Of a stretch of 64,000 nt of DNA, positions 22,187 to 33,031 are shown in pieces. The DNA is taken from positions 62,001 to 126,000 of the forward strand of contig JFHB01000028.1 of assembly GCA_000729835.1 (NCBI GenBank). Direction: 5' to 3'. The stretch is from Atkinsonella hypoxylon. Lineage: Eukaryota; Ascomycota; Sordariomycetes; Hypocreales; Clavicipitaceae. Made by a program: the position numbers and the translations under genes. The stretch's first letter is position 1, and each line of letters starts with the position of its first letter. Below the pieces are notes generated by a model. It ran no database searches and was not told the DNA's origin. It saw only the letters and a list, made by a program, of their open reading frames with translations.

Positions 22187-23465
22187 ATGTCCCACAAGAA
22201 CCACACCGTCATCATCGTAGGGTGAGTCGTCAAGATCAGCAACCACAAGCGCAGCATTAGATCAGCAACTGACCTGCGTCATCTCAGGGCCGGAGTCATC
22301 GGCTTGTCGACCGCTCTGAAACTCCAAACACGAATAGGCGAAACCTTCACGCCAGACACTCAGCCTCAAATTCTGCTCGTTGCCAAAGAATGGCCGACTG
22401 CTATTCCCGGCGCGCCCCTGGAGCACTCGGCGGACTATGCGTCGATGTGGGCAGGCGCGCATGTGCGTCCTATCCCCGGTGCCACGCTTCAGTTGCAACG
22501 AGAAGCAAGATGGTTGAAGCAGACGGTCGCTGAGTTCTCTCGCCGAGTGGTCGACGAGCCGGCCTGCGGCATCACCCCTACCAAGGGCATAGAGTACTTT
22601 GAGGCTCCGGACGAAGGATACCGCGAACAAGACGCAGCACGCTTTGCGGCCGAAGCGGGCCTGCCAGGCTATAGGATGTATGAGCTGTCGGAGTTGCCAG
22701 ATGGTGTAGAACTCGGCTATGAGTACGACACGTTTTGTCTCAACCCGCCCATGTACTGCGAGGCATTGCTGCGCAAGTTCCTGCTCGGTGGAGGCAAGAC
22801 ATTGAATAGGGACTTGAAGAGCGAATGGGAGGCTTTCAGCCTAGCTAGGGACGTGAAGCTTGTAATTAACGCCAGCGGCACAGGATTCTGTGATGTGGCG
22901 AGCTTCCCCACAAGGGGTATGATGGGTTTACTTTTCCCAAAACCTCTTCCAAGTCCCAAACGTGGATGTTTTTATCACATCACTGACATATACATGAGCA
23001 GGTCAAACTGTGATAACTAATCTTGATGTTCCCGCCACAGTAACAAAGCAGCATAAAGACGGCACATGGAGCTTCCTCATCCCGCGCTTCTTCAACGGCG
23101 GAACCGTCGTCGGTGGGACAAAGGAGCCTGGAGATTGGCGATCGACGGTTTGCGAGTCAACACGACGTACGCTTCTGGAGAATGGACTGAATCTGCAGTC
23201 ACCAGCTCACAAATCAGACTCACCCACGGTGATCCAGACGATGGAGGATGTGACAGTACTATCTGATATTGTGGGACGCAGACCAACCCGCCAAGGGGGG
23301 GTGAGACTAGAGGTTGAGACACGGACCATCCCGCTGCATACAATGGGAGACATGTCTTGCAAGGTAATTCATGCATATGGTGCTGGAGGTCGTGGCTATG
23401 AGATCAGCTGGGGGGTTGCGAATGAGGCTGTGGAATTAGCATTGCCTCTGTTGGGAAAGTGCTGA
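22187..23465 (+). CDS. D-amino-acid oxidase / D-aspartate oxidase family flavoenzyme
   Basis: FAD enzyme that turns D-amino acids into keto acids, ammonia and hydrogen peroxide. Model: exons 22,187-22,221, 22,288-22,916 and 23,002-23,465 (introns 66 and 85 bp), 1128 nt, 375 residues. The first intron splits the FAD-binding GxGxxG motif, rebuilt as VIIVGAGVIGLSTALKL. Later: EHSADYASMWAGAHVRP, INASGTGFCD, the junction FPTRG-QTVITNLDVP, GRRPTRQGGVRLE with the conserved substrate Arg region, and the family signature HAYGAGGRGYEISWGVANEA. It ends in LLGKC, not in a peroxisomal SKL-type tripeptide, unlike most family members. D-amino-acid versus D-aspartate preference cannot be told from the sequence. 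It lies downstream of an MFS gene. Confidence 0.92.
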
Positions 23466-24036
23466 GGTTACTGCGAAGTCTATGAGTGCGGATAAATGAC
23501 TCGACGATGCTCTTCAAGAATGCCTCTTGGAGCAGGTACTGCAATTATGACGACGACGATTCAGAATTCCAATGCCTAGACTGTTAATGACACTCTTGCC
23601 TTGCGCTTATAAGTGATCCGACGGCAGCAGCCTGTTTTGTCAATCTCTAGCTAGGCACCTCCAGGAAATGCTCGGCACAGCAAGAAACCAGACCTAATCC
23701 AGAGCGAATCTTGTTACAAATGTCAGCAACTCTGGGTCCTTGCCTTCCTACCCAGGTACGTAAGCCGTCAATATGGCTCAAGAAAAGCTTGACTCGCCAA
23801 GCGCCAATGATCCTTCACAACTCGCGTTGAGGTCACAAACGTTACGGCCGACTCCAAGCCCCGTCGATGTAAGCCTGACCTTGTTGAAATGTAAATGGAT
23901 TAGTTTCCCTCAAGTCCCCTTCGTCTTCAGCCCTTATACAAAGCTGCGCTTGCGAAAATTGCCAGAGTCGCCGATCTACAGATTCGGAAATCCAAGGGGA
24001 CGATCGCTTGTCGAAGATCGTAGCCCGCTCCCCAAC
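23466..24036. other. Convergent intergenic region
   Basis: 571 bases between the 3' ends of the oxidase and the lyase-like gene. No gene seen. A long plus-strand open frame starting here (23,773) runs antisense to the next gene and is not real. Confidence 0.5.
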
Positions 24037-24710
24037 CTACACACTCAAGGGCTGCGCCATCCCTGGCCCAGCATTGTACGAGATTCTCCCTGCAGGCAAG
24101 AAGAAGAGAGCAACCAGCGCGCCACCCCTGACCTGAGGATAATGATGCGTCCCTGGGCCTGGACTCGTCCACCCAGCCCCTTGCCAGCCCTGCATCCCCA
24201 TCAACTGCGCGCCCTCATCAATCTGCACCACGCAATTGATCTCGCCGTACGGATGCCGATGGTACTGCCCCTTGAAGTCCTCTATGCTATTCATGTACAC
24301 TGTCGTTATGCTGAAAAAGAGCGTCTGGGCAGACGGCAGCGCAATCTTGCTCCGTCTGTAGTTCGGGCCCGCGATCTCTGTCTCGGCCACCCACCCTTCC
24401 TGGAGCCCCTGCTTGATGTATGCGCAGAAATCGTCGTAGAAAGATGTTCCAGGGCCAAATTCTGTATTGAGTCTTGCTTCGAGGTCTTTGCCCGGTGTAC
24501 TAGATTTGTGTGAATATTGCAAAGATTAGATACATCATGCTTGGATCCAAAATGAGAAAAGCCCAAGGGGACGACAAATAATGGCCTATACTTCTAGACT
24601 TACAGGTCTTGCATCGTGGCAAAGAACTCGCAGCATCGGTCGACGAACTTGCGGGCAGTGGGCCAGTTCGAGAGGTCGAGAACAGACGCGGCGTCGCTTT
24701 CGGGGTGCAT
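24037..24710 (-). CDS. p-Hydroxylaminobenzoate lyase-like protein (PnbB / DUF4863 family)
   Basis: Small cupin-like protein. Bacterial PnbB converts 4-hydroxylaminobenzoate to protocatechuate and ammonia in nitrobenzoate breakdown; the role of fungal relatives is not known to me. Model: exons 24,710-24,604 and 24,499-24,037 (104-bp intron), 570 nt, 189 residues, about the length of the bacterial family. The junction reads TMQDL-TPGKDLEARLN. Conserved marks: ITTVYMNS, QYHRHPYGEINCVV (His-x-His-Pro-Tyr-Gly-Glu), GMQGWQGAGWTSPGPGTHHY and GGALVALFFLPAGRISY. The start at 24,710 is the first ATG of the exon and gives a hydrophilic helix (LDLSNWPTARKFVDRCCEF). No signal peptide. The family call rests on remembered motifs, so an aligned check would be useful. 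Confidence 0.8.
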
Positions 24711-25104
24711 CTTACGTGTAGATTGCGACGAGATACGATTACTTTTCAGTAAAGGCCTGAATGACTCCCAGAATGTAACTACAATTTATCATCTTTTCCA
24801 TTCGCATTCGTCCGACTGCAGATAAAGCGGGGGACATCCGAACATTGCTTCCCAATAATCCGTCGGCTGCTGTGGCCGGGAACAGGGCCACCACTTTTGC
24901 GGCGCCTATGCTGTTTTGGAAAAGTGCTTTTTCTTTGCTTGCCATTGCAAGCTCTTCTCATAGGGTACTCGCAAAACTCGCACTCAAGAAGCTTGTGCGC
25001 TGTCAAACATATGCAATTTCGCCAAGTATGCCTACAGGGTAAATGATGGACCGCACCAAAATCCAAACCACTCACTGCTAGGGTCTTTGATTCCTCAAAT
25101 CATC
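24711..25104. other. Short intergenic region with the lyase-like gene's promoter
   Basis: 394 bases between two minus-strand genes. No site clear enough to name. Confidence 0.45.
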
Positions 25105-26716
25105 CTACAACGTTGCATTACGAACAAAGTCGCCTTCCATGGCCAGTATTGGTGGTTTTTCACCAGGAGATCGCCCGTTCCTGTATCTCCAGAGCCTGCT
25201 GAGGTCCTTCACTTTGACATCGCCTTTGCCTCGATTCCTGACCGTTACCCCGTGTACCTCTACTGGTGTTGTGATATCTCCTGTTCCGAACCCTTCAGTA
25301 CCCAGATAGGAAATTTCAAAGGCTTCTCGCGTATTCGCCATGCAATCGCCCTCCTTGCCAAACTTGATGACCTCTTCCATAAACTCATTTTCCTCGTCGG
25401 CACCAGTGAGATTGCCTGTATTGGGGTCACGCTTCAGAGGAAACATGCCATCGAGATAATGCTGGTTGAACTGGTGGCCACCACTGCTAGTTGCACGGCT
25501 GAACAGGCGTCCAAGAAATCGCGGGAGCTGACGAGAGCCCATTCTGTTGGTCGCAAAGTGCAACACACCCCAGAGGGCTACGAAGTCTGTCGAGTGAGCG
25601 TAGTGCTCCACATGACCGATTGCTCTGTCCTTTGCTGCGACCGAGGTACGTGATGAGGAAAGTGTTCCAGAAGTATCCTTGCTAGGTATTGTCGAAGAGC
25701 TATGACTCGCAGAGATACCATCTTTAGCTTCCACGGGGCTTGTAACGGGCGACATCAAGCTCGGTTCGGAATAGAATGTTCTAGTGGCATTCGAAGGGTT
25801 ATTCGCTGCAAGATCCTGAGAAGCGACGTGCCGATGAGGATTGTTGAAATGATTCGCTGCATTGCCGAATGTGTACACTTCCAATTTTGAAAGCAAATCT
25901 TGTGGCATCTCTTGCAGGAGCCAGTCTAAGATAAGTCCTCCTTCAATCCCACCCTGAGAGTGCAGAATGAAGATGATTTTAGACTTGCTTGGGTCGTACA
26001 ACATATCACGGAGAATCTTATAACAAGTACGAACATCGCTGGTTGCATAGGTGAAGTTGCGCTGAATCAAGCATTCGACGATGTCAAACAGTATTCCTGA
26101 TGTCCTGTTGTGAATGCCCATCACAGGACGTCCAAAGGTTACTGCCAGTCTGTTCAAGTTGTTTTTCATCCAATGTTCGCTATTTAGATGTGATCAGTAG
26201 TCATCCTACAGCACACAAAGATACAGTGCTGTCACGCAGGATGATCGTCACAAATACGTACCCGACTGCGACGCCGTTCAGAAACACCCATTGCTCATGC
26301 GCGTGTAGCGGTCGCTCTTTGGCATATTTCTCATCCGAGTAAAAGGTAATTTCCTTGCCATTGAGCAGCTTGCACAGGGTCCAGTTCAAGATCAAAAACG
26401 CCGCCAGTCCCAGAGCACTCATCCATAGGGGAAAAATGATGGTCGCGGGAAGGGCAAGTATAAAGGCGAGCTGGAGGACTGCAAGTACGAAATGGATCAG
26501 GATGCAGAACATATTTTTCAAGCTCGGGTACAGCTCGTCAAGCTCATTAGACCCGTGCGGCCGCAGCGGCAGGATGACCCAAGGCAATGCCCAACAGTAG
26601 ACGAAGAAGTAGTAAACATCTTTGAAAAGAAGTCTGAACGGAGGATCCGTGTAGCAGTAATTGATTACTGAGGCGCCGCCAATCTGAGATTGGTAGAACT
26701 CTGTCGCTGAAACCAT
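25105..26716 (-). CDS. Membrane-associated alpha/beta-hydrolase-like protein (uncharacterised)
   Basis: Two exons, 26,716-26,262 and 26,179-25,105 (82-bp intron), 1530 nt, 509 residues; the junction reads FLNGVAVG-EHWMKNNLNRLA. Two adjoining hydrophobic segments (about residues 70-112) should place it in a membrane. The core FGRPVMGIHNRTSGILFD, a run of helices and then SKIIFILHSQGGIEGGLI resembles the beta5-nucleophile turn of a lipase-type fold, with Ser226 as the likely nucleophile in H-S-Q-G-G instead of the classic G-x-S-x-G. VYTFGNAANHF and EHYAHSTDFVALWG may supply the acid and the His. A Ser/Thr-rich linker (about 280-330) interrupts the domain. Fungal proteins of this make-up are common but, as far as I know, untested; lipase activity is inference. 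Confidence 0.75.
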
Positions 26717-27845
26717 GGTCGGTCCGTGTCATCAGGGTGCTGCCTTTGAGCGAAAAGTGAAGCGACCACCGCAGCGGACGTCCGCAGGGCGACGCCCAAG
26801 CGACAAGTCGAGGAACGAAAGCGTAGACGTCTTGTGAAAGAAGAGCGGCTTATGTACAGCAGGATGGTTTAAGTAACTCTGCATCGATCTTATTGCATCG
26901 CGGCGCAGTCATGGGGTCATGGCCCATGATGCCACGCTAGTCAGAGGGCGGAGCTACCCTGGCCAGTGGGCGAAGCGAGCGTGATATCATGGGGAGGTTG
27001 TGATGGTAGCAAGGCAACATCGACCCCGAGCCGATGCTATACGCTTTGTGTTATCGCAGCTGGGGAAGGGCGACAGTCGATTTTCAAGGCTCGTAACACC
27101 GTACGAGCGCACCTGCCCGTCTCTCAGCCGTGGACGAGGCAAGTGCTTGCAGAGTACTGTGGCTGATGATGTATATGCATGATTGCGGGTGTACCGATGG
27201 AAAGAGCTAGTAGCAACAAGCATGAGGAGGAGCAGGAGGAGAAGAAGGAAAAAGATAAGGAGCAGGAGATGAAGGAGAATGAAATATTGTCTTGTCCCGT
27301 TATGCTGTGGACAGAGGTACCACACAATATTTCACGGATCGTAGTTTCCATTTGCAGACGTGCATCTCAGGAAAGCTGCTTTGGCACAGCATCGAACGCG
27401 CGGCTGAGCGGCGCCTCCTTGACGTATTGGGGGTTGCCCCTGCGACATCTTGTACAATGGCTGCTCGTGATCAATCTTGGTGCGAACTTTCAAATAGGAT
27501 GGGATATCAACCATCTGAGAGGAGTAATGAAGATGCAGGAGAAGGTAATGCCAAGTCTAGGTAGGTAGGTATGGAAGCCAAGCAACGCCGTCTTACGCCA
27601 GCCACCTGAGGCGCATGACTTTAGCCACGCACGGGCAAGATGACTGAAATGCTAATATTACGTACGTCGTGAACGATAGTACAACCCAATTTTCTTTTTG
27701 CAACCGTCATTCTCGGACGGACGATTTTAAGCTAAAGCACAGAGGTCAGCGATTCACGTTTCACAGTGTCGTGGTTTAGCCTTGTGCTGCCACTGCTGTC
27801 CTCCATTGTGGCCATGACCTGAGGTTTGTAATACGTCACCTCCAT

Positions 27846-27922
27846 CTGAGGCAATCCCTTTGGTAGTGCGAAGGCAGCACCTGGGCCGTGAATTAACTAC
27901 CTAGTGGGCCAATCAGGACTAG
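27846..27922. repeat. Dispersed repeat, copy B
   Basis: Shares CCCTTTGG-AGTGCGAAGGCA and CTACCTAGTGGGCCAATCAG with copies A and C, with a short insertion between the two blocks. Confidence 0.55.
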
Positions 27923-28891
27923 CCACAACGACAGGTACTTATATTTACGTGTAAATTTCAATATAATAGAAGTACTAGCAATTTCCTTGTCTACAAAGAG
28001 GTATATTGCACACATTGCAGCCCTAACGCGCTGTGCGTAGTGGCTTTAAATTGCCTGCATTGCGAGCATTATTAATGCGGATAATTAGCTCCAGTTCTGT
28101 GTTGCTCTTAGAGAGATCACTATTATTATCTTAGGAAGGCATCGCGAAAACCGTTGTATAAGGAATGCCACTAAACGCGTTTAGAGCTAGCTGGTGTGGC
28201 TGTTCAGATGTGCCTGTGAGGTATCGGAAGTTGGGTGGGTCCCGTGACCTAGGTGCTGCCTCCGCATGTTTTCTCACGAGAAACGAGGCCACGTGGAATA
28301 GCGCATGGAATAGTACTTGGAAATATTCTTAAAAGTCATCGCTCACAATGTGCAATGGGTTCTTAAAGCATAAATGTTAGAGTCAAATCTAACGCGCGCA
28401 GCAGCGGTCGTCATCAAGTGACCTACCCTTGACTTAAGGAAGACATCATCAGAACTCTTTTGCCTGACATCAGACCAATATGTAAAGGGTACATTGTTTT
28501 TTGGAGACATCGTCAAAAATACCGTGGTTTGGCACAACACCGGATGTCGGCTAACATGCCGGGCCAGGAAAACAAACGTTAGCTCGAAGCTCAGGCTCCA
28601 ATTTTTTTTTTAAACCAAAACTAATACATGGCCTTTATTCTATTGGTATTATTTGACACACGTCATCACACTCGTTGGTTCCCTCAGTGGCAGATGTCGT
28701 GCGGTGGCAAATTTCTGGGCATGATCTAGCTAATTTATCCCGCAGCAGATAAGCAATGTGTGGCGCCCAAAAAAGAAAAGAATGCCTTGCCAACGATAAA
28801 TCCAGTTGACGTTTCATGTCCAGCAAGATACAGGGCCGATAATCTAAGAAAAGCTAATCGAACCCCATCCGAAGGAGCACGTTGCTGATCC

Positions 28892-29239
28892 CTACGAGCA
28901 CAGCTTCGGCATCAGATCTGCAGCAGCAGTAACAGCGTTCTGGGTGTGCGTCGTCTCAGGCAAGCTCACCGTAACTTTCGCAAGCACGCAATCAAGAGAA
29001 CCTCCTAATATACGACGTGCCAGAGAGGTTCTCGCATCGTGTTTGAGACCAATTTAGTCGACCTCCTGAAAACACAGTCTACTCCCCATATGCAGCCCAT
29101 CAATGACCATGTCAGGATGCCTGCTCGACGGGTGGCGCGGAAAATAACGGGAAAGGAGACATTGGGCAAACATCTCACCGCCGGCAAGTAGTCCTAGTCC
29201 TTTAGATTCATCCAAGTCCGAAGGACCTTTGTGCCGCAA
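28892..29239 (-). pseudogene. Decayed coding-like stretch, unknown family
   Basis: One minus-strand frame reads through about 116 codons with a single internal stop (29,054-29,056) and no ATG at its left limit. Segments such as GLLAGGEMFAQCLLSRYFP, SRHPDMVIDGLHMGSRLCF and, after the stop, ARRILGGSLDCVLAKVTVSL look protein-like. I cannot name the family. It may be a relic exon or chance. Confidence 0.25.
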
Positions 29240-29642
29240 TTAGCTAACTACATGTTGTCGTTGACGTAGCAAGTGAACACGATGACTGACAATTAACAAC
29301 ATAACTATCCCAATGGCTGGTGCCCGTCTGAACGTATCCCTATTCATTTAAACTCGACGATCCAACTGAAACTGAGGAGCAACCCGAGGGCCAGACTTCT
29401 CTCGTGGTCCAATACCACGATGCTAGTGCCTGGCCGCGGGGTCGAATTGTTTGTTTAGGTTGCTGTCAGCCAGTATCGTGACCCGCTCAGCCCAACCATC
29501 GTGAGATTAGAGGGGCTGCAAAGGGTGGAAAAAACGTGCGTCCCGCGCAGTTTGTAACAACAAGTGCTGTTTGTGAACCACACTTCTAAAGATGCTGCCT
29601 AATAAGTCTAGAGGGCTTTGATAAGAGAAGACAGTAATGAGA

Positions 29643-29677
<35 letters not shown>
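29643..29677. repeat. CCAG tetranucleotide microsatellite
   Basis: About eight perfect CCAG units, followed directly by an A-run and then a T-run. Confidence 0.95.
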
Positions 29678-30395
29678 AAAAAAAACCCTTTTTTTATTAA
29701 AATAACAAAAACAAAAAAGAACCCGAAACTTAGAAATGTTCTCTATGCACGGCGTTGACCCAGCAGTTAGGTAAAAGTCCGATGAAATGGAACGGCACGA
29801 CATACATAAGACGGTGTGTCCCATCAAACACGCCGCCGTTTTGTTCGGCCACCCTGCTTAATCAGAAGCGGTCGGGTTCTGGAGCGTTTGGAAACAATTC
29901 ACATGTGCATTTTAGGTTCTCCGAGTCCTAGACACACACCCCCCCTCTTACCCGGTAAGTGTTAGTTATACCTCCTAGGTCCCTACGTAGGCGGTAGGTA
30001 GGGTGACCCCTTTTCCATGACCCAACATGCATTTGCCCTAACTGATCGACGCAGTTTCCCATCGCACCCCGGGAAGGGTAAAAGTTGGACCGGAGCTCAT
30101 CAGCATTTTTTTCATCAGTTGACAAGTGGGGAGGAAAACAGGGACAAAAAAAAAAAAAAAAAATGAATGAAAGACAGGGGATCCGGTGAAGCCTATCCAT
30201 CCCATCTTCTCTTGTCGCAACTTTACGAAAGATTTTAAAGCGCCACCGGCACCCGCTACGTCACACCAGGTGATTGATGGGTTGAGGCTCTGGCAAAATA
30301 AGCCAACAGTAGCGTCCGCCGCATGCGTCTAGAATGCTGTCTGGCCGTGTTTGCTGTATACTATACATACATGGATACAAGACCTACATACAAAC

Positions 30396-30412
30396 GTACA
30401 TACATACATACA
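30396..30412. repeat. ACAT tetranucleotide microsatellite
   Basis: Four ACAT units; scattered further TACATA units lie just upstream from 30,364. Confidence 0.85.
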
Positions 30413-31320
30413 CCCGCTCAGCGGTACACAAGTGCCTGAACCGTCTGGTATGATACGAGAGCTCTACTCCGTACATCATACAGCAGCATGTTTTTCTCTT
30501 TCCGGCCGTTGGCCCGACTGCAGGCAACAAATCGCATTTCCTCGTCATGCATGAGCTAAGAGTGGCTTTGCCGGCGTGGAAAGCTGCGTGCGCTTCCCGC
30601 GCGAGCTCTCTCCCTCTCTGTGCGTCTTTTCTCTCCGTAATTTTGTCGTGCCGTTTCTTCTTTCCTCTGCAAGCCTGCAACACCCTTGTCCTGTTGTGCC
30701 TGCCTGCCTTCTTCACCGCGTTTGCAGAATCTTGTTGTTGTCTCGTTCACTAGCGATGATCAGCAGCACTATCTCTCCTGACTCTTAATGCGATACGCAC
30801 CGTTACCACATTAACTTGCGTGGGTGACTGACTAGGCCATGAGAAAAGGTTGTGAGCGAATAATAATAATATATAAATACCTACATATATAAATATGTTG
30901 AGAATTTTAGTACGACGTGCTTTTTGGCCCAAGTGCCGCAAATGTCTCGGGACCCTCTAAGAACAGGACTTCTGCTGGCCCAAACTTGACCCCGCAAAGA
31001 AATCTTTTGCAGAATAATCTCATTGAGGGGTTGTTATTAACTAGTTATGCGTTAGGTACGGAGTCCATGTACATGTACATGTCATTGTACTGCAAGGGCC
31101 CACGGGGCCCTTGACTCAAACAGGTGGGGTGGGGCTGTTTTTGGATATGGGCCACGGCGAGCTCGGTCCGTCTCCGAGAACATGTTCAACTAACTACACG
31201 TCCGGGCCTGTCTGTCACGCAGTCTTGCTGCGAGCTTAACTGCACCTAACAGTCCACTAGTCCGCCATCCTGAACCCTGGTCCTTTCGTGTGCCAACGGT
31301 CGTTCCACTGTCATTCACTG

Positions 31321-31390
31321 GCAGTCCCTTGGCATTGGCAGTGCGAGGCAACTGGGTTACGGGTTGGCTGATTGACCAATCAAAACTGGC
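31321..31390. repeat. Dispersed repeat, copy C
   Basis: Carries TCCCTTGGCATTGGCAGTGC, AACTGGGTTACGGGTTGGC and GACCAATCAAAACTGG, matching the blocks of copies A and B in the same order. Confidence 0.5.
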
Positions 31391-32083
31391 GGGGCCAAGG
31401 TACTCCAATTTGCCTTTGAACCTCACGATAATTAAAGTCCCGGCAGATTCCTAATGTACGAAAAGATACGTCCAACACATGGACTTTTGTGTGCGTCCCA
31501 AGACACGTCGTAAGTATCCAAGGCAGTGTGGGTGCGGCAGCCTTCGCCCCCTCAAGGCGATAAGCAGTCTAATAAGTCTAGTACACACAATTGGGAGTAG
31601 TTTCAGGACCTTGGGCTCCCAAGCACTTTTTCTTTGGGCAACTCATCGGTATTAGATGATGATGTTCAATTTCGGCCACTTTCTTGGTCGGCCGCAAGCT
31701 ATGTATGTTTTATGGTGGAAAAGTAGAGTCATCTTTTGCCCCCGTCTATTCGAGCCTTCCTGGTTCGCCAAAAATGTACGAAATCAATAACGAAAAAAAG
31801 GAGAAATAAGCCCCAGGCCCCAGACCCCAACGACCCCATCCCCCTCTTCCGCCAAAAATATATGAATAAAAATAACAATAAATAGCACGCCAGGCTTAGC
31901 ATCACATTTTCTATGTCATGTTGGTATCAAATTCACTTTGTTCGTTCAACCGCACTAGGTCGCGACGTGTGGACCCTGTGGGGGTGTTGGTTTTTCTGGC
32001 ACTTCTGGACCCCGTCCCAAGTGGTCAACACATACCTCTCCATCTCGGCCAACCGTCCCATATCTCGTGTAATTCGTTAATAT

Positions 32084-33031
32084 TCAGTCAGCAGACTTGT
32101 GCATGGAGCCAGTGACGTAATTTTCGGATCCGAGGGCGTTGATTGCCTTGACATCCTCGGGAGCTAGCGTGAAGTCGAAGCTGTCCAGATTGCTCTGAAT
32201 GCGAGAGGCGGTCAAGCTCTTGGGCAGGACAACGTTGCCGCGAGCGGCGTTCCAGTTGAGCAGAATCTGAGCAGGGGTCTTGTTGTACTTCTTGGCAATG
32301 GCGTTTATAGTGGGATCCTCGAGCTTGTTGCCCCGGGCCAAAGGGGAGTAGGCTTCGATCTTGATGCCGTGCTTGTTACAGAGCTCGACGAGAGCCTCCC
32401 GTTGGCAGAATGGGTGGACCTCGACCTGGTTCACGGCAGGCACCACGTTGGCGTTCTGGAGGAGATTCTCGATGTGGGCAGCGCCAAAGTTGGAGACACC
32501 GATGGACTTGACCTTGCCCAACCTCTGGGCGGTCTCAAGAGCGCGCCAGCTTTCCAGTCGCTTCTGCTCGTCCTCAGCGGGAGAGTGAATCAAGTAAAGG
32601 TCAAGGTAGTCAAGGCCGAACTTCTCTAGGGAGGAGCATAAGGCGTTGAAGGTCGCCTCATAACCGTGATCAGAGTCCCAGAGTTTGGAGCAGATAAAGA
32701 CCTCCTCGCGCGGAGTGCCAGTCTTCTCGAGCCAGCGGCGTATAGCACGTCCACATGCTTCCTCGTTGGCATAACGAGCAGCGGAGTCGATGTGACGATA
32801 GCCGGCCTCGAGGGCAGCGGTTACGGCATCCTCAGTTTCTTGACCGTTGGGGGCTTTGTAGACGCCAAGAGCGACCTGGGGTATAGTGTTGCCATCGTTT
32901 AACATGATAGAGGCAACGGATGTTACAGATGAAACAGAGCTGCTGTGAGATCGGGTTTGAGCAGCAACAAACTTCTTGACCGAGATCTTGCGCTCGAGTG
33001 AAGTCTCAGGGGTGATAGCTGAGGGAGCCAT
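32084..33031 (-). CDS. Aldo/keto reductase (AKR superfamily)
   Basis: NADPH-dependent reductase of aldehydes or ketones, a cytosolic TIM barrel. One exon, 315 residues from the ATG at 33,031 (MAPSAITPE); the longer open frame upstream starts on a non-ATG codon. The catalytic tetrad is complete: Asp82 and Tyr87 in HIDSAARYANE, Lys116 in ICSKLWDSD and His149 in YLIHSPAE. SIGVSNFGAAHIENLL, VNQVEVHPFCQ and VVLPKSLTASRIQSNL (cofactor loop) are all typical. The barrel begins at about residue 43 (MLNDGNTIPQVALG), so the first 40 residues, rich in Ser, Thr, Arg and Lys, are an extension not seen in most AKRs; a targeting role is possible but unproven. It resembles glycerol/xylose-type AKRs; the substrate is undecided. 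A TATA box lies 174 bp upstream. Confidence 0.93.
   Translation of the reverse strand: MAPSAITPETSLERKISVKKFVAAQTRSHSSSVSSVTSVASIMLNDGNTIPQVALGVYKAPNGQETEDAVTAALEAGYRHIDSAARYANEEACGRAIRRWLEKTGTPREEVFICSKLWDSDHGYEATFNALCSSLEKFGLDYLDLYLIHSPAEDEQKRLESWRALETAQRLGKVKSIGVSNFGAAHIENLLQNANVVPAVNQVEVHPFCQREALVELCNKHGIKIEAYSPLARGNKLEDPTINAIAKKYNKTPAQILLNWNAARGNVVLPKSLTASRIQSNLDSFDFTLAPEDVKAINALGSENYVTGSMHKSAD

Larger units (their letters stand above)
26717..32083. other. 5.4-kb gene-poor interval
   Basis: No complete gene found. Base composition is not AT-extreme. Contents: copies B and C of the dispersed repeat (27,846 and 31,321), a decayed coding-like stretch at 28,892-29,239, a CCAG repeat at 29,643, an ACAT repeat near 30,396, an A-run at about 30,147 and an exact TACTCCGTA at 30,465. 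Short open frames elsewhere (for example 27,179-27,568 and 30,384-30,716) come from repetitive or biased composition. Confidence 0.45.

Noticed and set aside
23773..24513. Plus-strand open frame of 246 codons
   Set aside because: It runs antisense over the second exon of the lyase-like gene, whose frame has clear family motifs; the plus frame has biased composition and no motif.
27179..27568. Plus-strand frame of 129 codons with a Glu/Lys run
   Set aside because: The charged run comes from a purine-rich GAGGAG/AAGAAG stretch; the rest has no features.
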